Source: Rhypophila decipiens (taxonomy: Eukaryota; Ascomycota; Sordariomycetes; Sordariales; Naviculisporaceae). From it: a stretch of DNA of 64,000 nt. The number at the start of each line of letters is the position of its first letter. Position 1 is the first letter of the stretch. Both the position numbers and the translations under genes were made by a program. The notes under the pieces were generated by a model. The model was not told where the DNA came from. It worked only from the letters and a program-made list of their open reading frames with translations, and did not search any database. This document shows, piece after piece, positions 11,814 through 23,026 of the stretch. Where the stretch lies: contig MU858170.1 of the NCBI GenBank assembly GCA_033297075.1, forward strand, positions 50,393 to 114,392. Reading direction: 5' to 3'.

Positions 11814-13199
11814 ATGGACAACTCAGACAAACAATATCACCAAATCGCACAACTAACCACCGCCCAATCCGACGCACCGCTCGACCGCATCGGATACGGT
11901 TCATGTGGAAGTATATGGGCGGACTCGTCTCTCTTTCCGTATATTGATATATACGGCTGCAACAGCTCATCAACGGAACCCATAACTTCGGTTGGAGAAG
12001 AAGCAGTCTTCCCCATAGTCCTCAAACGAGCAGACGGCCTACCCGATCGCTCCCTCACCAATGAAGCCGTTATACATCGGCATATCCTTTCGACATTGGA
12101 CAAATTCAACTCGGACAACCAACAATGTTCCGCCTCGAGCCCGGCGGGTCCTAGACTTGACGGCGGCGGCAATATCTTCACAGACGGACATGTAGTGAAT
12201 ATCCCACGCCACGTCGCTTTCTTCGAACCTTCAGCCCCCATGTGGAACCAGATCCTGCCACGATTACCCAGCGACTCAACAACATGCCAGGCCCTCGTCA
12301 GCGAGCGGATCCTTCCCCTCCCTAGAGACAGTCGAGCATTATTGGCAAACAAGTTCTGGGACGGACCGGCCCATCTACGAGAGAATATCGTCAACGACAA
12401 GAGGAACGAGCACTGCCTTGTTAGGCCGTATCTAGGCCGTCGTCGGTGTCGGAACTTGAAGGCTGGCACCCAGAGGACCACCGAGGAGGAGGGCGACGAG
12501 AATAAAGTCATGGTGGATGAAAGACCAGGTCACCTGCGCCTCAAAACAAGGGGCTTGATCAGCCTTAGGAATTACCCCCTGCACGTTGATCAAATCGAGG
12601 AGCTTGTTTTGCCGGCGGGGGAATACGCCGCTGCAATGGCAGATGCCCTAGCATTTTTGCTCTGGGGCTGTGAGGTAGATGCCTGTGATGTCGAGTTTGT
12701 ACTTGCCAGACCGAGACCTCAAGATTCACTAGCCCACGACATGGCATCTATCGGCACCCGCAAATTCAGCACGAGCAACCTGGGTCCCCACGCCCTCTGG
12801 ATCCTCGACTTTGACTGCTGCAAACCGCTCTCGATGACGATGGAGGGCGTATACCTCGCGGCGGAGAGGTTCTGGAGGAACGATCCGTATTATCCTACCC
12901 CGACCTCCACCTCTGGCACTTCCGGGGATGCATCGAACAACAATTTGAAGAACAAAACGGGGAATGATGAGTTCCTTTGGAAGATATTCAAGGGCCTATT
13001 CTTGGAGGTTAGTACAAGGATTATGGACTGGAAGCTCGAGACCAAGACTGCGGCTTGGAAATCGGACGGCCAAGTTGAGGGTACTTACGGGGGACAAGCG
13101 AGACAACAGAAATTACTGCCTGTCGAGTTTATCAAGCGGGTTGAGGAGACTGTTGGGGTCTACTCAAAGGGCATCCCGATTTTTTTCTCATCTTCATAG
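11814..13199 (+). CDS. DUF3669 domain protein
   Basis: Single exon, 461 aa. The frame opens 37 codons further upstream, but that part reads like leader, and ATG 11814 (AAGAATGG) has the better context. Family features are IGYGSCGSIW near the start, LKRADGLPDRSL, LVRPYLGRRR, NYPLHVDQIEEL, ADALAFLLWGCEVDACDVEFVL and ALWILDFDCC, as in the fungal DUF3669 (zinc-finger-associated) proteins. The overall layout (glycine loop, central LWG, late DFDCC) hints at a very divergent kinase-like fold, but catalytic residues are not convincing. These proteins are expanded in ascomycetes and uncharacterised. No signal peptide; cytoplasmic or nuclear. Confidence 0.85.
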   Translation: MDNSDKQYHQIAQLTTAQSDAPLDRIGYGSCGSIWADSSLFPYIDIYGCNSSSTEPITSVGEEAVFPIVLKRADGLPDRSLTNEAVIHRHILSTLDKFNSDNQQCSASSPAGPRLDGGGNIFTDGHVVNIPRHVAFFEPSAPMWNQILPRLPSDSTTCQALVSERILPLPRDSRALLANKFWDGPAHLRENIVNDKRNEHCLVRPYLGRRRCRNLKAGTQRTTEEEGDENKVMVDERPGHLRLKTRGLISLRNYPLHVDQIEELVLPAGEYAAAMADALAFLLWGCEVDACDVEFVLARPRPQDSLAHDMASIGTRKFSTSNLGPHALWILDFDCCKPLSMTMEGVYLAAERFWRNDPYYPTPTSTSGTSGDASNNNLKNKTGNDEFLWKIFKGLFLEVSTRIMDWKLETKTAAWKSDGQVEGTYGGQARQQKLLPVEFIKRVEETVGVYSKGIPIFFSSS

Positions 13200-13574
13200 T
13201 TATCTTGAAGGCAAGGGTCATGAGAACCGACAGAATACAACGAATGAAGGCTGTTTGGCGGTTTGTTTTCTTGGCCCCCCGAGGGATGTCTGCCGCTCTG
13301 ATATGGCGTTGATATTGGGCAACGGAGGCCCGGACCACCTTTGGCAATGATCTCTGTCATGCCTTTCAATCCGGTACTCGACCCATTGGGATTTATGCAC
13401 GAGAGGTTTTCATTATCATGGAATTTGTAATGAACAACTAAATACCCGACAGTCCCAATAAACATTCATTCAACACAAAACCCTTAGCCACCCATAAACC
13501 ACCTCCCGGACACCCTGACACCAACGTTAGACAAAGAAACCGTGACACGACCCCGGAAATAGACAGTTACCAGC
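13200..13574. other. Convergent 3' region
   Basis: 375 bp between two converging genes; 3' untranslated sequence of both. No feature seen. Confidence 0.6.
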
Positions 13575-15207
13575 TCAGGCCTTCCGCACAAGAAGCCCCT
13601 TCCTCAGCATATCATGCTGCTCCTTTGTCATCGGATCCTTGCCCTTATTATGCAAGGCCTGTCTCTTGCGCGTAGTAGACGACCAAGTGGTGATATCGCA
13701 TCTGTCTCCGCCAATGACCTTTTTTATCCCCTTTGCCGTTCGCTGCCGATGCCCAAACTCCTCCAGATACCGCTTCAGTCCCCCCTTAAGATCGTACGGG
13801 TCATCCCACCAGTGTTTATCCAGAGGCAGGTATAATCCGTGGAGCCTGTGACCTTTTAGGAGCCGCTTCTCGATAATTGGCATGTCAGGATAACTGCGCC
13901 AGTTTAACCGCATGTTGCCTGTGTTGTGAGAATAGGCCCATTCGCAAAGGATCCAGTCAAAGTCGTCTATGCGAAATTCATGGCGATGACAATCGCCCCA
14001 TGCCGGAAGTCCTGGTTTGGGATTGTTTCGAAAGAGGACTTCTGGTTTGGCGCGCGGCCGTCTAAAACCTTTCTTGTGTGGCCAGAGGTCAGCGGGGAGC
14101 TTTATGTAAAGGTACATGATCAGGTCGATATTCTTGACGACCCTGGGCTGAGTTGGGTTGCGATCGATTTGACCATGCTCAAACAATTTGACCACCATGG
14201 TCAGAAATGTGCGTGCGACGAGGAAGATGATCTGGTGGGTCTGCTCGTCATTTTGATCGTAATCGTAACTGTACAACGACATTAGAGTCAGATCCGGGCG
14301 GGATGGATGGGCGGGAGAACATACTATTGTAGCGTCTTCCGCATGCCTGGACGGTGCAGCAGGAATATCATGGCCTCGCAGATAATTAGCCCACTGCTCT
14401 CGCCAGTTGCCCTCGGCTTCGGCAAAGTCAAGCACCAGGTTCTCAAGCACCTCTATGAAGGGTACGGCATTGTCATCCGGTGTCCCGAACCCCACGTCGA
14501 ACTCATGCGCACTACGGAGGAACACCATGTTCAGCTGCGTCTTGTATTTAAGCTTGCCAGCCCTGCTTGTGATCCAGCGATGATTTGGACAGTCCCGTGG
14601 CGATCTTCCACAGACGCCAGTTTTGCCCCTGTCGCATTTGCGCTTTGGCTCGCTCGCTGGGGCCACCGGTCGACCATGAAGATGATCATGTTCTCCAGTA
14701 TCCGAGTCGTAGTCGTCCGACTCGTCTTCATATGTATCGTATTCGTTTGCTGCATCATCAACCGAGACGTCTCTGTCGACTCCATCTTCATCCAAATCAG
14801 CTTCTTCCCCTTCGTCCGAGTCTGGAATGTCCTCTTCATCTTCATCCAAGTCGTCTTCTTTCCCTTCATCTTCATCCCAGTCCTCTTCTTCCCCTTCATA
14901 TTCGATCGAGCCGTCGACGTCCCCTTTGGCCATACTTTTGCTGCCTTTTCCCCCTTCCTGCCCATCTAGCCCCTCGTCTTCACCCGAGTCTTCTTCATCC
15001 CAAGAGGACTCCTCAGAGGGTCCATCCGTCTCCGAAAAACTGAGATCACTCGAGTTTGGGTAGTCGGGATTTTTGGTGCATTTGCCCTTTCTTGCATTCC
15101 AGATGACTCTCTCGACAGTCTGCCACGGCGGACTGCACCAGGATTCGTATGCGTACAGCTGATCTGGGGTCAGTCGCTCGCATTGGGCGCGGTAATTGTT
15201 ATCGGCA
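13575..15207 (-). pseudogene. Acidic fungal protein, paralogue of the 18.6-kb gene, with a frameshift
   Basis: Same family as the gene at 18.6 kb: TPDQLYAYxxWC start, long Asp/Glu tract, ENLVLDFAEAEGNWREQW, LVARTFLTM, GGDRCDITT and a KDPMTKEQ tail. An open frame runs from 14933 to the stop at 13575, but homology continues upstream to a TAG acceptor at 15208-15209 with no in-frame ATG, so a first exon is missing from my model. The open frame also reads through what looks like a real 56-bp intron (14324-14269, GTATGT...TACAG). The paralogue shows why: after EGNWREQW the true frame is shifted by one (reading ICEAMIFLL, like VCETLAFVM), so a one-base insertion in the CCC run 14390-14392 plus the unspliced intron restores frame by accident. 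Either a sequencing error or a mutated gene. Function unknown. Confidence 0.7.
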
Positions 15208-15483
15208 CTACGAGAGCCCGAAAGTCGCGCTCAGCGCTTGCTTTGTGCTGCCGATGTCATGTTTCAGTCGGGTAGTAGTGCAGCTCGGGACCAGGCGGTC
15301 TCTGATGGAGGAGAGCCTGGAGAGGTCGGATTTAAGCTCGCGCTGCTCAGATGACGTCGAGAGCGGGGAACGCGACATCATAACATGTGTGTTGGAGGTT
15401 TGATGGAGCTAAACCCAATTTGCTTAGGATGCAGTCTTCTCCTTGGAATCTGAGACATTTCTGATCCATCCGCAGCAGCCCGC

Positions 15484-16797
15484 TCACCGCAGCCCTCGGC
15501 GAGTGAAGTCGGTGGGGGACTCGGCTCTTGCATGGTAGTTGGTCATTTCGAAACTGTCTTGATCACTCCAATCATCTCCGACCGAAGCTCTGTTCTTCAT
15601 ATCCGGGACGACAACAGGCTCTGGGCTTCCGCCGGTGAGCGTTTCGTCCAAGCTGACGCTTCCAGGGCGGGGTTGGCGCTGATTGGTTGGCGGTGCTGGG
15701 ACTGCCTGCTGGGAGAGAATCCGAGCCCGGAAGTCGTGAAGCCGGCTCCCGGTACTCGGAGTCGACTCTGTCATGAAAGTGGTCTCGCCTGTCTCTGGTC
15801 TCATGGGCGCGCCGGGGCTGACGTTGTTGCGGAACAGCGCGCGGAGAATTGGGATCGAAGCAGCCATGATACATAGGGCCGCTTCGGCATTGCCCCATGC
15901 CACTAGCTGGACACTTGATACTGTTCGCTGTTAGTATCCAGTATCCACCGTTGAGGCTTGTTTCACGAGTTGACTCACCTGGATCACCAGGATTGCGCCC
16001 AACGTTTAGCATCCCCACAGTTTTGATCACAGCAGCCACGCCGGCGCTATCAACACACTTGGGTCAGTGACCATGTCGTGGTTGGAAACCGGCAAGAGCT
16101 TCTTACAAAACACCCATGCTCATGGCTATTACGACGCCAATTTTCTCCTTCCTGCTCATCTCCAGGGACCAGATATACTTCCACGGGAGGAAGGCGAGTG
16201 CGACGTCGACGGCGGCGGAATAGCCTACAAGAAACAACAAGCCGGTTAGAAAGCGTTCCCCAAGAGGCTGCCATGTCACTCACCGCACGCAAAGAGGTTG
16301 TAGGGGGCGGCGATCTCGGTTGGGACGCACCGTCCCCGTCTTACTGGGGAAAGGCATTCGGTCCAGATCAGAAACATGCTGCCGCTAAGGCTGGCCACCA
16401 TGGTCACGACAATAAAGGCCAGCGCAATCCTCATCCAGGTGGCGGGAATCCTCAACAAGGTCATGGCAAACGAGACCTTGCCCCCCATATTGGCTGCCAC
16501 CATCAAGGTGGATAGGAAGTTGATTGGAAGTGGAAACTTGGCGATATTTTCCAGCGGGATGACTTGTTTGCCATATCCCAGCCCGATCACATACGACAAA
16601 AGTCCTGCTTCAGCGGACAGAAATGCCCAAGAGGCGAGGAGCGCGTAGTCGTCCCACCAGAGACCGCGGTTTTGACAGTTCTTGAGGTAGAGGCGGGTGA
16701 AGAGAAAGAGGGCCGCTATCGAGACGAGGATCCAGACGGTCAGATTGAGCTGGGGACCAAAGTCTACCCGGGGATCGAGTATGAGTCCGGGGTCCAT
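15484..16797 (-). CDS. PTH11-like / fungal rhodopsin-domain membrane protein
   Basis: Four exons: 16797-16284, 16224-16107, 16046-15979, 15920-15484; introns of 59, 60 and 58 bp with GTGAGT/GTAAGA donors; 378 aa. Features of the fungal rhodopsin-domain family are TRLYLKNC, WWDDYALLASW, GLGYGK, YSAAVDVALAFLPW and the late AWGNAEAALCIMAASIP. Seven hydrophobic helices fit, followed by a ~110-residue Ser/Thr/Pro-rich cytoplasmic tail. Members include Pth11-type receptors for surface and nutrient sensing, though most copies have no known ligand. Plasma-membrane location is expected. The short exons are individually easy to miss, and only the spliced product recovers the full helix order. It lies between the two acidic-family paralogues. 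Confidence 0.9.
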
Positions 16798-18647
16798 GAC
16801 TGACGTCCTGGGCCGGGTTGGTTGGTAGTTGGCTGTTTGTTGGTGGGTTCCCGCCTGATCAAAAAAGAATTATTGACGAATTTTTGGTGTTGAGCAGCTG
16901 GGATGAAGGAATGTTGAGAAGCTCAAGAAACTGATGTTATTTGCTCCAGGGAAAGCGATCAGGACACGAACAAAGATGAGAAGCCAAGTTCAGACGAAAA
17001 TAAGCTTTGTAGTGACGGCATGGCAGAGGCTATAAGGCAGGAACCGGTGGGTCGAGTCCTGGCCCGGTATTTACAAGAGTCGAAGTCCGGAAGTCGGAAG
17101 TTCGGAACACAACATTCGATGGTTGCATCTCGTCACTGACAGTGCCGTGCACTCAGCCTCAGTATGGTGTAAGGCGCTGGGAATGACCATGACATCCGAG
17201 TCCATTTGCCAAACCTGACCTGATGCCCTGGTCATTGGTGATTTCTCTCTTGGGGCAGAATTTGGCGCCTACCGGAAACCAGGGAACTGTGTCAGAAGAA
17301 GCTGGTTATGCGCTGTTGTCCGGGACATGTTTCGCGACGGCGATCCCCAGTTCAAAGCAGGTGGTGTTGAAGTGTGTGCACGATTGATCGCCCACACCAG
17401 CGTTGTATTCCTCCACACCATTTCCACCAAATAGCACTTAACACGGCACGGGCTCGGTACTTGTTACCGAGAGAGTGTGCACTAATTGCAAGATTCTCGA
17501 TTGGTCTTTTTACATGTGTCATGCTGCTATGTTTGGAGAAAGATGTAGGCCCAGGTCACTTTAATCTCGTTCAACAGTAAGGATTGACGTCCCTTGGGAA
17601 GGAAAGAAGAGATTCACTTCTTGCTGGAATCTCACACCGGGGCGGGTCAGTTATTTGTGACAGTTCCACGTTGAGAACCTCCGACCGGAACCATCCTGTA
17701 CGACGGTGGTATTAGTACAACAGCCAGCAAGGAACTTGGCCAAGGTCCACCACAGCCACTTGCCATGAAGGCATCATCGTCATCACCGCCCGGAAATGAA
17801 AGGGCAAGTCAAAAACAACTCTTCCAGACAAAGACCCTCAACAGGCGGTTGATCGGAGAATCAAATCAGTCAATCACAACCCCACCCAAACGCCAACAAA
17901 ACAGCACATCATTACAGTCCAACATGTTCACCACTGCCGATCATTTGACAAAACAACCTCATCCAACACTTCAAGTGCACCAGCACAAACACACACACTG
18001 CAAAGATGCGCAAAGCACCGACATGAAATTTGTCAAACGCCAAAGCGAGGCAGAACAAAAAAGAGACCCCTATCCATTTGGACTGTCGATCATTAATCAA
18101 GGATCAAGGATCAATGGTCTTCACTGTGCCAGGTATGTCTGGGGAACGGCAAATGGAGGTGTGAAGACGGTCTGTGCGATACCACGTCGGATGGTTTGAT
18201 AACAGCACCTCAAAGCCTTGACACAGTCCAGTACCTGAACCAACCGGTGAGGGGAGCAACATGAGGTCGGAGAGATCCGAGCACGGACTAGATCAGGGGG
18301 ATTGATCACGGGGTCAGGGCTCGGGAACTTCCGACCAGTCACACTGTCCATCAGCAAATCGACACGTTCTTTTGAATCCTTGCCATCCTGGCCAGTCTAA
18401 CCATGTCTAGAAAGTGCAACACGGTCGCGCTTCCGCGCTTTGTTTGCGTCTCCGACATGAATATCAGCTGAACCTAGCTGTCCAGGGCCACTACCCACAG
18501 TTCACCTCCTCACCTGGACCTCCCACCAGGAAAGTCTCTTCAGAGTAACCTCAAAGCATGGCCTCCAAACCGGCCAGTACGCGCTAGGCGCCAGTTTCAG
18601 CCTCCCGAAACGCTGACAAGTCGTACAAGCTGCGGTGCCATGAGGAG
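16798..18647. other. Large intergenic region
   Basis: About 1.85 kb between the divergent PTH11-like gene and the gene at 18.6 kb. I see no coding frame with family likeness, no tRNA or 5S signal and no long repeat. The segment 18600-18647 is open in frame with the next gene and similar to its paralogue, so a missing first exon probably lies near its right end. Confidence 0.55.
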
Positions 18648-19903
18648 ATGACCCCGGAGCAGGCATATGCCTACGTGTGCTGGTGCGAACTGCCGTTCGA
18701 AACCGAGGACGAGGACGGTATCTACCCAGATTCTGACGACGACGACGAATACGACGACGATTCAGATGGGTCCCCGGCCAAATCATGGTCCGACACAGAC
18801 TCGGAAGTCCATGGGGACGAAGATGAGGTGATCGAGGAGAAAAGCGACAAGCTCAAGAAATCTTTGTGCGATGGAGGTGTCGTCTGTCTATGTGGCAAAC
18901 CTGCCAGAGACCATCCGGACCATCCCTTCATTACAACCGCGGCCGCCAGAATCAAGGTCCAAACGCAGCACAGCATGATGATGGTGCGCTGTCCGGACAA
19001 CTTTGACATGCACACTTTCAACGACCACATGGGACTGGGTGCCAAGGAGCTGCTTGAGAACTTGGTCCTCGACTTCATCGAGGCCGAGGGCAACTGGCGC
19101 GAGCAGTGGGTGGTCTGTGAGACCCTGGCATTCGTCATGGACAACGACTTGCTGGAGGCCTTGATGGGGTACGTTTCACATGTGACAGCAAGCTTTGAGA
19201 GGTGCTAACTCTTCCTTACCACAGCATCGACGACAGCGTTGACGTCTGGCAAATCTACCACCTTGTAGCACGTACATTGCTGTCGATGCTAGGCCGTCTA
19301 GAACGCCTTGGCCTCCTGTCGACAACCTCCGAAGTCCGCAACCTCGGCCTGATCATGTCCCTCTTCATGAAGCTGGCAGCGGATAACGAGGGAGACGTGT
19401 GCGGCCTGAGAATCGGACACGAGAAGACGCCAGTTGACGAATCCGTCAAGCTCACTCTCGCGGATGGCCGTGCAACCACATACAAATACTCCATCGAAAG
19501 CTTCGACCGCATCATATTCATGTATCTCAAGAAATACGCCATCCCGCCGACGGATTTGTCAGGCGAGAAGGACATGTCCTGGTTTCAGAAACACGATGAT
19601 GACTGGGACGAGGATGAAAATGACTACAACAGTGAACTGGATGATGAGCTGAAGCAATCTTGCCCTCCTGGCGGTACAAAGGAGGACCCATTTGGGTTGA
19701 ACGAGGCCGTGAAGGCCTACGTTGAGACTTATGGACGGCAGACGGGCGGGCCCAATTCGAAGGCGGTTATGGGGGGCGACAAGTACGATATTACCACCAT
19801 GAGCGTCAAGGAGCGGAAGGCAGCCAGCCTGACCGGGAAGGATCCATTGTCGAGGAAGGAGATCAAGAATATGAAGGAGGGAATGGTTCTCGGATGGGAA
19901 TGA
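18648..19903 (+). CDS. Acidic fungal protein of unknown function
   Basis: Exons 18648-19168 and 19225-19903; 56-bp intron (GTACGT, CTAAC branch, CAG); 399 aa from the first available ATG (MTPEQAYAY). Homology with the paralogue at 13.6-15.2 kb starts about 12 codons earlier (SRNADKSY), so an upstream exon is likely; a start at 18558 would join in frame only across a 24-nt gap that is too short for an intron. Order: Cys pair near residue 10, Asp/Glu-rich tract ~20-65, CLCGKPARDHPDHPF, a conserved helix ENLVLDFIEAEGNWREQW, LVARTLLSM after the intron, a second acidic patch, and GGDKYDITT. The HPDHPF/Cys part could bind metal. I know no function for this family. Confidence 0.78.
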
Positions 19904-20032
19904 TGACTTTGGGCCAAGTTTTGTCGCTTGTATCCAAGGGCCGCTTTATCTCGGCCGCCAGCTTGTTTTTCTATGTACAGTCATGTAGACAGGCAGTCTG
20001 GTGAGCCTTCTATCTACGTCGGGTCTGTCTAT

Positions 20033-20779
20033 CTAATCGGTGAAATGTGTAGCAACATGGTGCGTAACAGCCGTTTCGTCTCCCTCAAAGACACCGCAAA
20101 CAGGACAGGTAGATGTCTCTACCCTGGCTGCTTGCCCCGGTAGTCGTCCATTCAATGGGGGGAGACCATCGTCCGAGTCGTCGATGTAATCCTGATCACC
20201 GCGCCTAGTACTGGCCGTTGCAGTGGCAGTTGCCATGGATCGTGTGCTATTACCACCTTGGCCTCTGTTTGTTCCTCTCTGGCCCCGTTGATTCCTTGCC
20301 GGCCTGATATATGCTTCCAGACTGAGAGCCGGTTGGTCAGATGGAACTCCATCTCCAGCTTCGTAGGTGTAGTCATCTCGTTCATATCTATTCCCACGAC
20401 CTCCTCTCGCTCTCCCCCGACCGCGACCTCTTCCTCTTCCTCGACCTGGATCGCTTCCTCCAAAATGCACCTCAACCTCACCATCAACACCCTCAAGATC
20501 CAACCTCGTCGTACTCGTCGTTGTCTCGGCGGTAAACCCATTCCACGCCTCATTCACGTTGATTGTAGTGGTGGTTGTCGAAGACGAAGAAGAGACCATA
20601 CTCTGCACCCTGCCAACCCGACCATCTGACAAGCGGACTTTGATCCCCCTTGGATGATTGCCCCTTGTCAAAACATCTTGGATTCTTCCCGAAACGGTGC
20701 GGCCCGTGGGCTGGTCTGCCTTTAGGACGATGTTGACGAATGCCCCCGGAAGGACTTGGTTTGTTGTTGGGACGCGCAT
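20033..20779 (-). CDS. YwbE/UPF0590 (DUF2196) family protein with zinc finger
   Basis: Single exon, 248 aa. The correct start is ATG 20779 (MRVPTTNQVLPG); the frame is open a little further but only from a GTG. Residues 10-60 form the compact DUF2196 domain (NIVLKADQPTGR, TRGNHPRGIKVRL, GRVGRVQ), shared with bacterial YwbE and fission-yeast UPF0590. A Ser/Thr run and an RG-repeat (GRGRGRGRGR near residue 120) follow; RG repeats often bind RNA. The C-terminus holds a CPVC...HHVATH element resembling a Rad18-type UBZ finger, which would bind ubiquitin. Together these suggest a nuclear nucleic-acid-linked role, but this is inference. Confidence 0.85.
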   Translation of the reverse strand: MRVPTTNQVLPGAFVNIVLKADQPTGRTVSGRIQDVLTRGNHPRGIKVRLSDGRVGRVQSMVSSSSSTTTTTINVNEAWNGFTAETTTSTTRLDLEGVDGEVEVHFGGSDPGRGRGRGRGRGRARGGRGNRYERDDYTYEAGDGVPSDQPALSLEAYIRPARNQRGQRGTNRGQGGNSTRSMATATATASTRRGDQDYIDDSDDGLPPLNGRLPGQAARVETSTCPVCGVFEGDETAVTHHVATHFTD

Positions 20780-21934
20780 TTTGTTTTCTTTGCTCTGCAC
20801 TCGGCCAATTTGTGTGTTGCAAGCTTTTCGCGTTTGGTGTGGATTGAGGCAACAAGTAAAGATTATATTGCCGCGACTGTGCCCGCTTCGTTTTTGGCGG
20901 ACTTTCTGGCTCTAAATGGCTTCAATGAGCTGGCCGAAAAAAGAGTGAGTGTGTTTGTGCTTCGAGAGCTGATAGGTCGTGCCCCCTGTGAATAAAGATG
21001 AGATGAGATGAGGTGGATGAAAGATCAATAATGTGCAATAATGTTCATATGATGTGTGAATGTGAATAATCCTGACAGTATCGAAAGATGCTGTACTAAT
21101 GGTGACCGAGCTGAGTGAGTTTGGGAATGTTGCTGGGCGTTATTATTGAGTTGAGGTTCTGGTTCGACGAATGAGAGAAGTTTGATGAGTGACAAAATTT
21201 GCGGGGTTCTCTCAGCTTGTGGCGAAATTGCTTGGGTGTGGTGAGATATTGCATTAACGGGGCCAGATGCATCTGTCGGATTAAGTTGGTGAGTCGTCAT
21301 TGTTATGCATCTAATGCATATGGACTCCTTTTGCTGCAACAAATTCACCACTTGATTGTCTTGTTTGAACGTCTATCTAGGGAATATTACCTCATAAAAG
21401 TTGTGTTGAGTTTTCTCAAATCAAGTCAATCCAGCCGGGACCTCAGAACAGGAGTCTTTCTGACTTTGATTGTGCCGAGGCGTCAGTCAACTGCCTTGCC
21501 ATCTGATAATCAGGAGATTTCTGATTGTCGGTTTGGTGTGACGTCCACTGTCGGCATTGGTTAACGATGCATGATTGTCTTGGCCGGGCTCAGATGAGCC
21601 GCAGTGTTGTAGTCCAGCACCCGTGGTTCAAGTTCTTGACGTCTTTCGGCACGTCCCGATACTGCTGCTTGCAGGTGGCGTGACGGAATCAGCACATCTT
21701 TGGGGTGGTACGTCCTTTGTTTTCCTGCTCCCCATGCCAAAACATCTTTGGTATATGCAAGATCATGCGTTGTTAAATACAATTCTACGTGAAATATATA
21801 TCCATTATGAGTTTCAACTCAATTGCAGACGGATGCTATCAGGTATGATTCTCGATGGTAATTTCTCAGTGTTAGAATCCTAGAAGCCAGGAATGGAGCT
21901 CTGAAAATAAGATAAACACAAAGATAAACGAAAT
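20780..21934. other. Divergent promoter region
   Basis: About 1.15 kb between the divergent YwbE-like and peroxidase genes. AT-richer than its neighbours, with no coding frame, RNA gene or repeat recognised. Confidence 0.6.
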
Positions 21935-23026
21935 ATGGCTTCAACCAGTCCACCTTCACCTAGGAATACCGACCCACAAACCCGACACCCAGCCTGTACG
22001 GCTTCATTCTCAAACATGCTGAACAACGACGAGGGAAATCGTCCTCCGCCAAGGGGCGTCTACCAACCCCCAGAAAAAACCGACACCCGCGGCCCCTGCC
22101 CGATGCTAAACACGCTCGCAAACCACGGCCTTATCCCACGCTCCGGGCGCAACATCCAGGCGCGGGAGATCACCTCGGCCCTGCACGATGTAGTTGGGGT
22201 ATCCTGGCCTGTCGCCCTCTTATTTACGCACCCGATATTTTTGGTACATGGCGAACCCGACGGTGATGCCGAAAAATGGTGGGAATCTTGGCGAGGGGTC
22301 CGTCAGAGGCTGTTGGAAAATCCGCTTAATATGCTGGTCTTTCGATGGGGCATGCGAGAATCGGGACAGTATGTTGATGTTCCGGATGCCAAGACAAACA
22401 AGATGCAAAGAGTAAAGGTCATCAACCTCGACCAGATGGGCACCGCCAACGCCATTGAACACGACATCAGTTTGACCCGGCGAGATAGGGGCCAGACGCA
22501 GGGGTGCATGGCGAAGCAGGTCGACTTGGTGGACGGGCTGCTGGGTTTCAAGTGCCCTCTTCCTCCCGGTGGTAGTCCCAGCCATGGAGAGGACCGAGAT
22601 GTGGAAGCTACAGCTGAAGCGATCCCATCAGCCGTGCCAATGCTGACACTACAAGACCTGGCCGGCTATAGACGCCAACGAGTTACTCAACAAAGGGCAG
22701 AAGCAGGCGGCAGTTCACGTATGATCAAGTACGGCAAGATGGAGCACTCATTTGCGTGTATGGAGATTGCTCTCTTTCTGGGGGTCTTTGGGCTGTCAGA
22801 GGAGAAATACAACAAAGTGCCCAGAGCGCATGCTAGGGCGTTCTTTATGGAGGAGAGGTTGCCCCTTGAAGAGGGCTGGATTGGACGGGGCATGAGAACG
22901 GCCGAAAGGGGGTGGCGGCCGTGGTGGAAGTTCAAATGTTTGAGGAGAGGCAACAGTCATAGGTTAGGCTGGCTCGAACTGATTAGGTCTTCGGGCAAGG
23001 TTAGGAGAGCTATTGGGAGGATCTGA
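21935..23026 (+). CDS. Heme-thiolate (chloroperoxidase/peroxygenase-like) peroxidase
   Basis: Single exon, 363 aa. The proximal heme ligand motif PCP is present with Cys55 (GPCPMLNTLANHG), followed by LIPRSGR. The metal-site motif EHD-x-S occurs at residues 175-179 with SLTR after it, as in Caldariomyces chloroperoxidase. Glu277 (MEIALF) is a candidate acid-base residue, and FFMEERLPLEEGW is the typical C-terminal signature. The spacing between PCP and EHD (~120 residues) is longer than usual (~75-80), implying an insertion. Unlike the classical secreted enzymes there is no signal peptide, so an intracellular role such as oxidation of a metabolite is possible. Substrate unknown. Confidence 0.88.
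   Translation: MASTSPPSPRNTDPQTRHPACTASFSNMLNNDEGNRPPPRGVYQPPEKTDTRGPCPMLNTLANHGLIPRSGRNIQAREITSALHDVVGVSWPVALLFTHPIFLVHGEPDGDAEKWWESWRGVRQRLLENPLNMLVFRWGMRESGQYVDVPDAKTNKMQRVKVINLDQMGTANAIEHDISLTRRDRGQTQGCMAKQVDLVDGLLGFKCPLPPGGSPSHGEDRDVEATAEAIPSAVPMLTLQDLAGYRRQRVTQQRAEAGGSSRMIKYGKMEHSFACMEIALFLGVFGLSEEKYNKVPRAHARAFFMEERLPLEEGWIGRGMRTAERGWRPWWKFKCLRRGNSHRLGWLELIRSSGKVRRAIGRI

Noticed and set aside
18558..18600. Start at 18558 joined to 18601 by a 24-nt gap
   Set aside because: The join is in frame, but 24 nt is far below a usable intron length.
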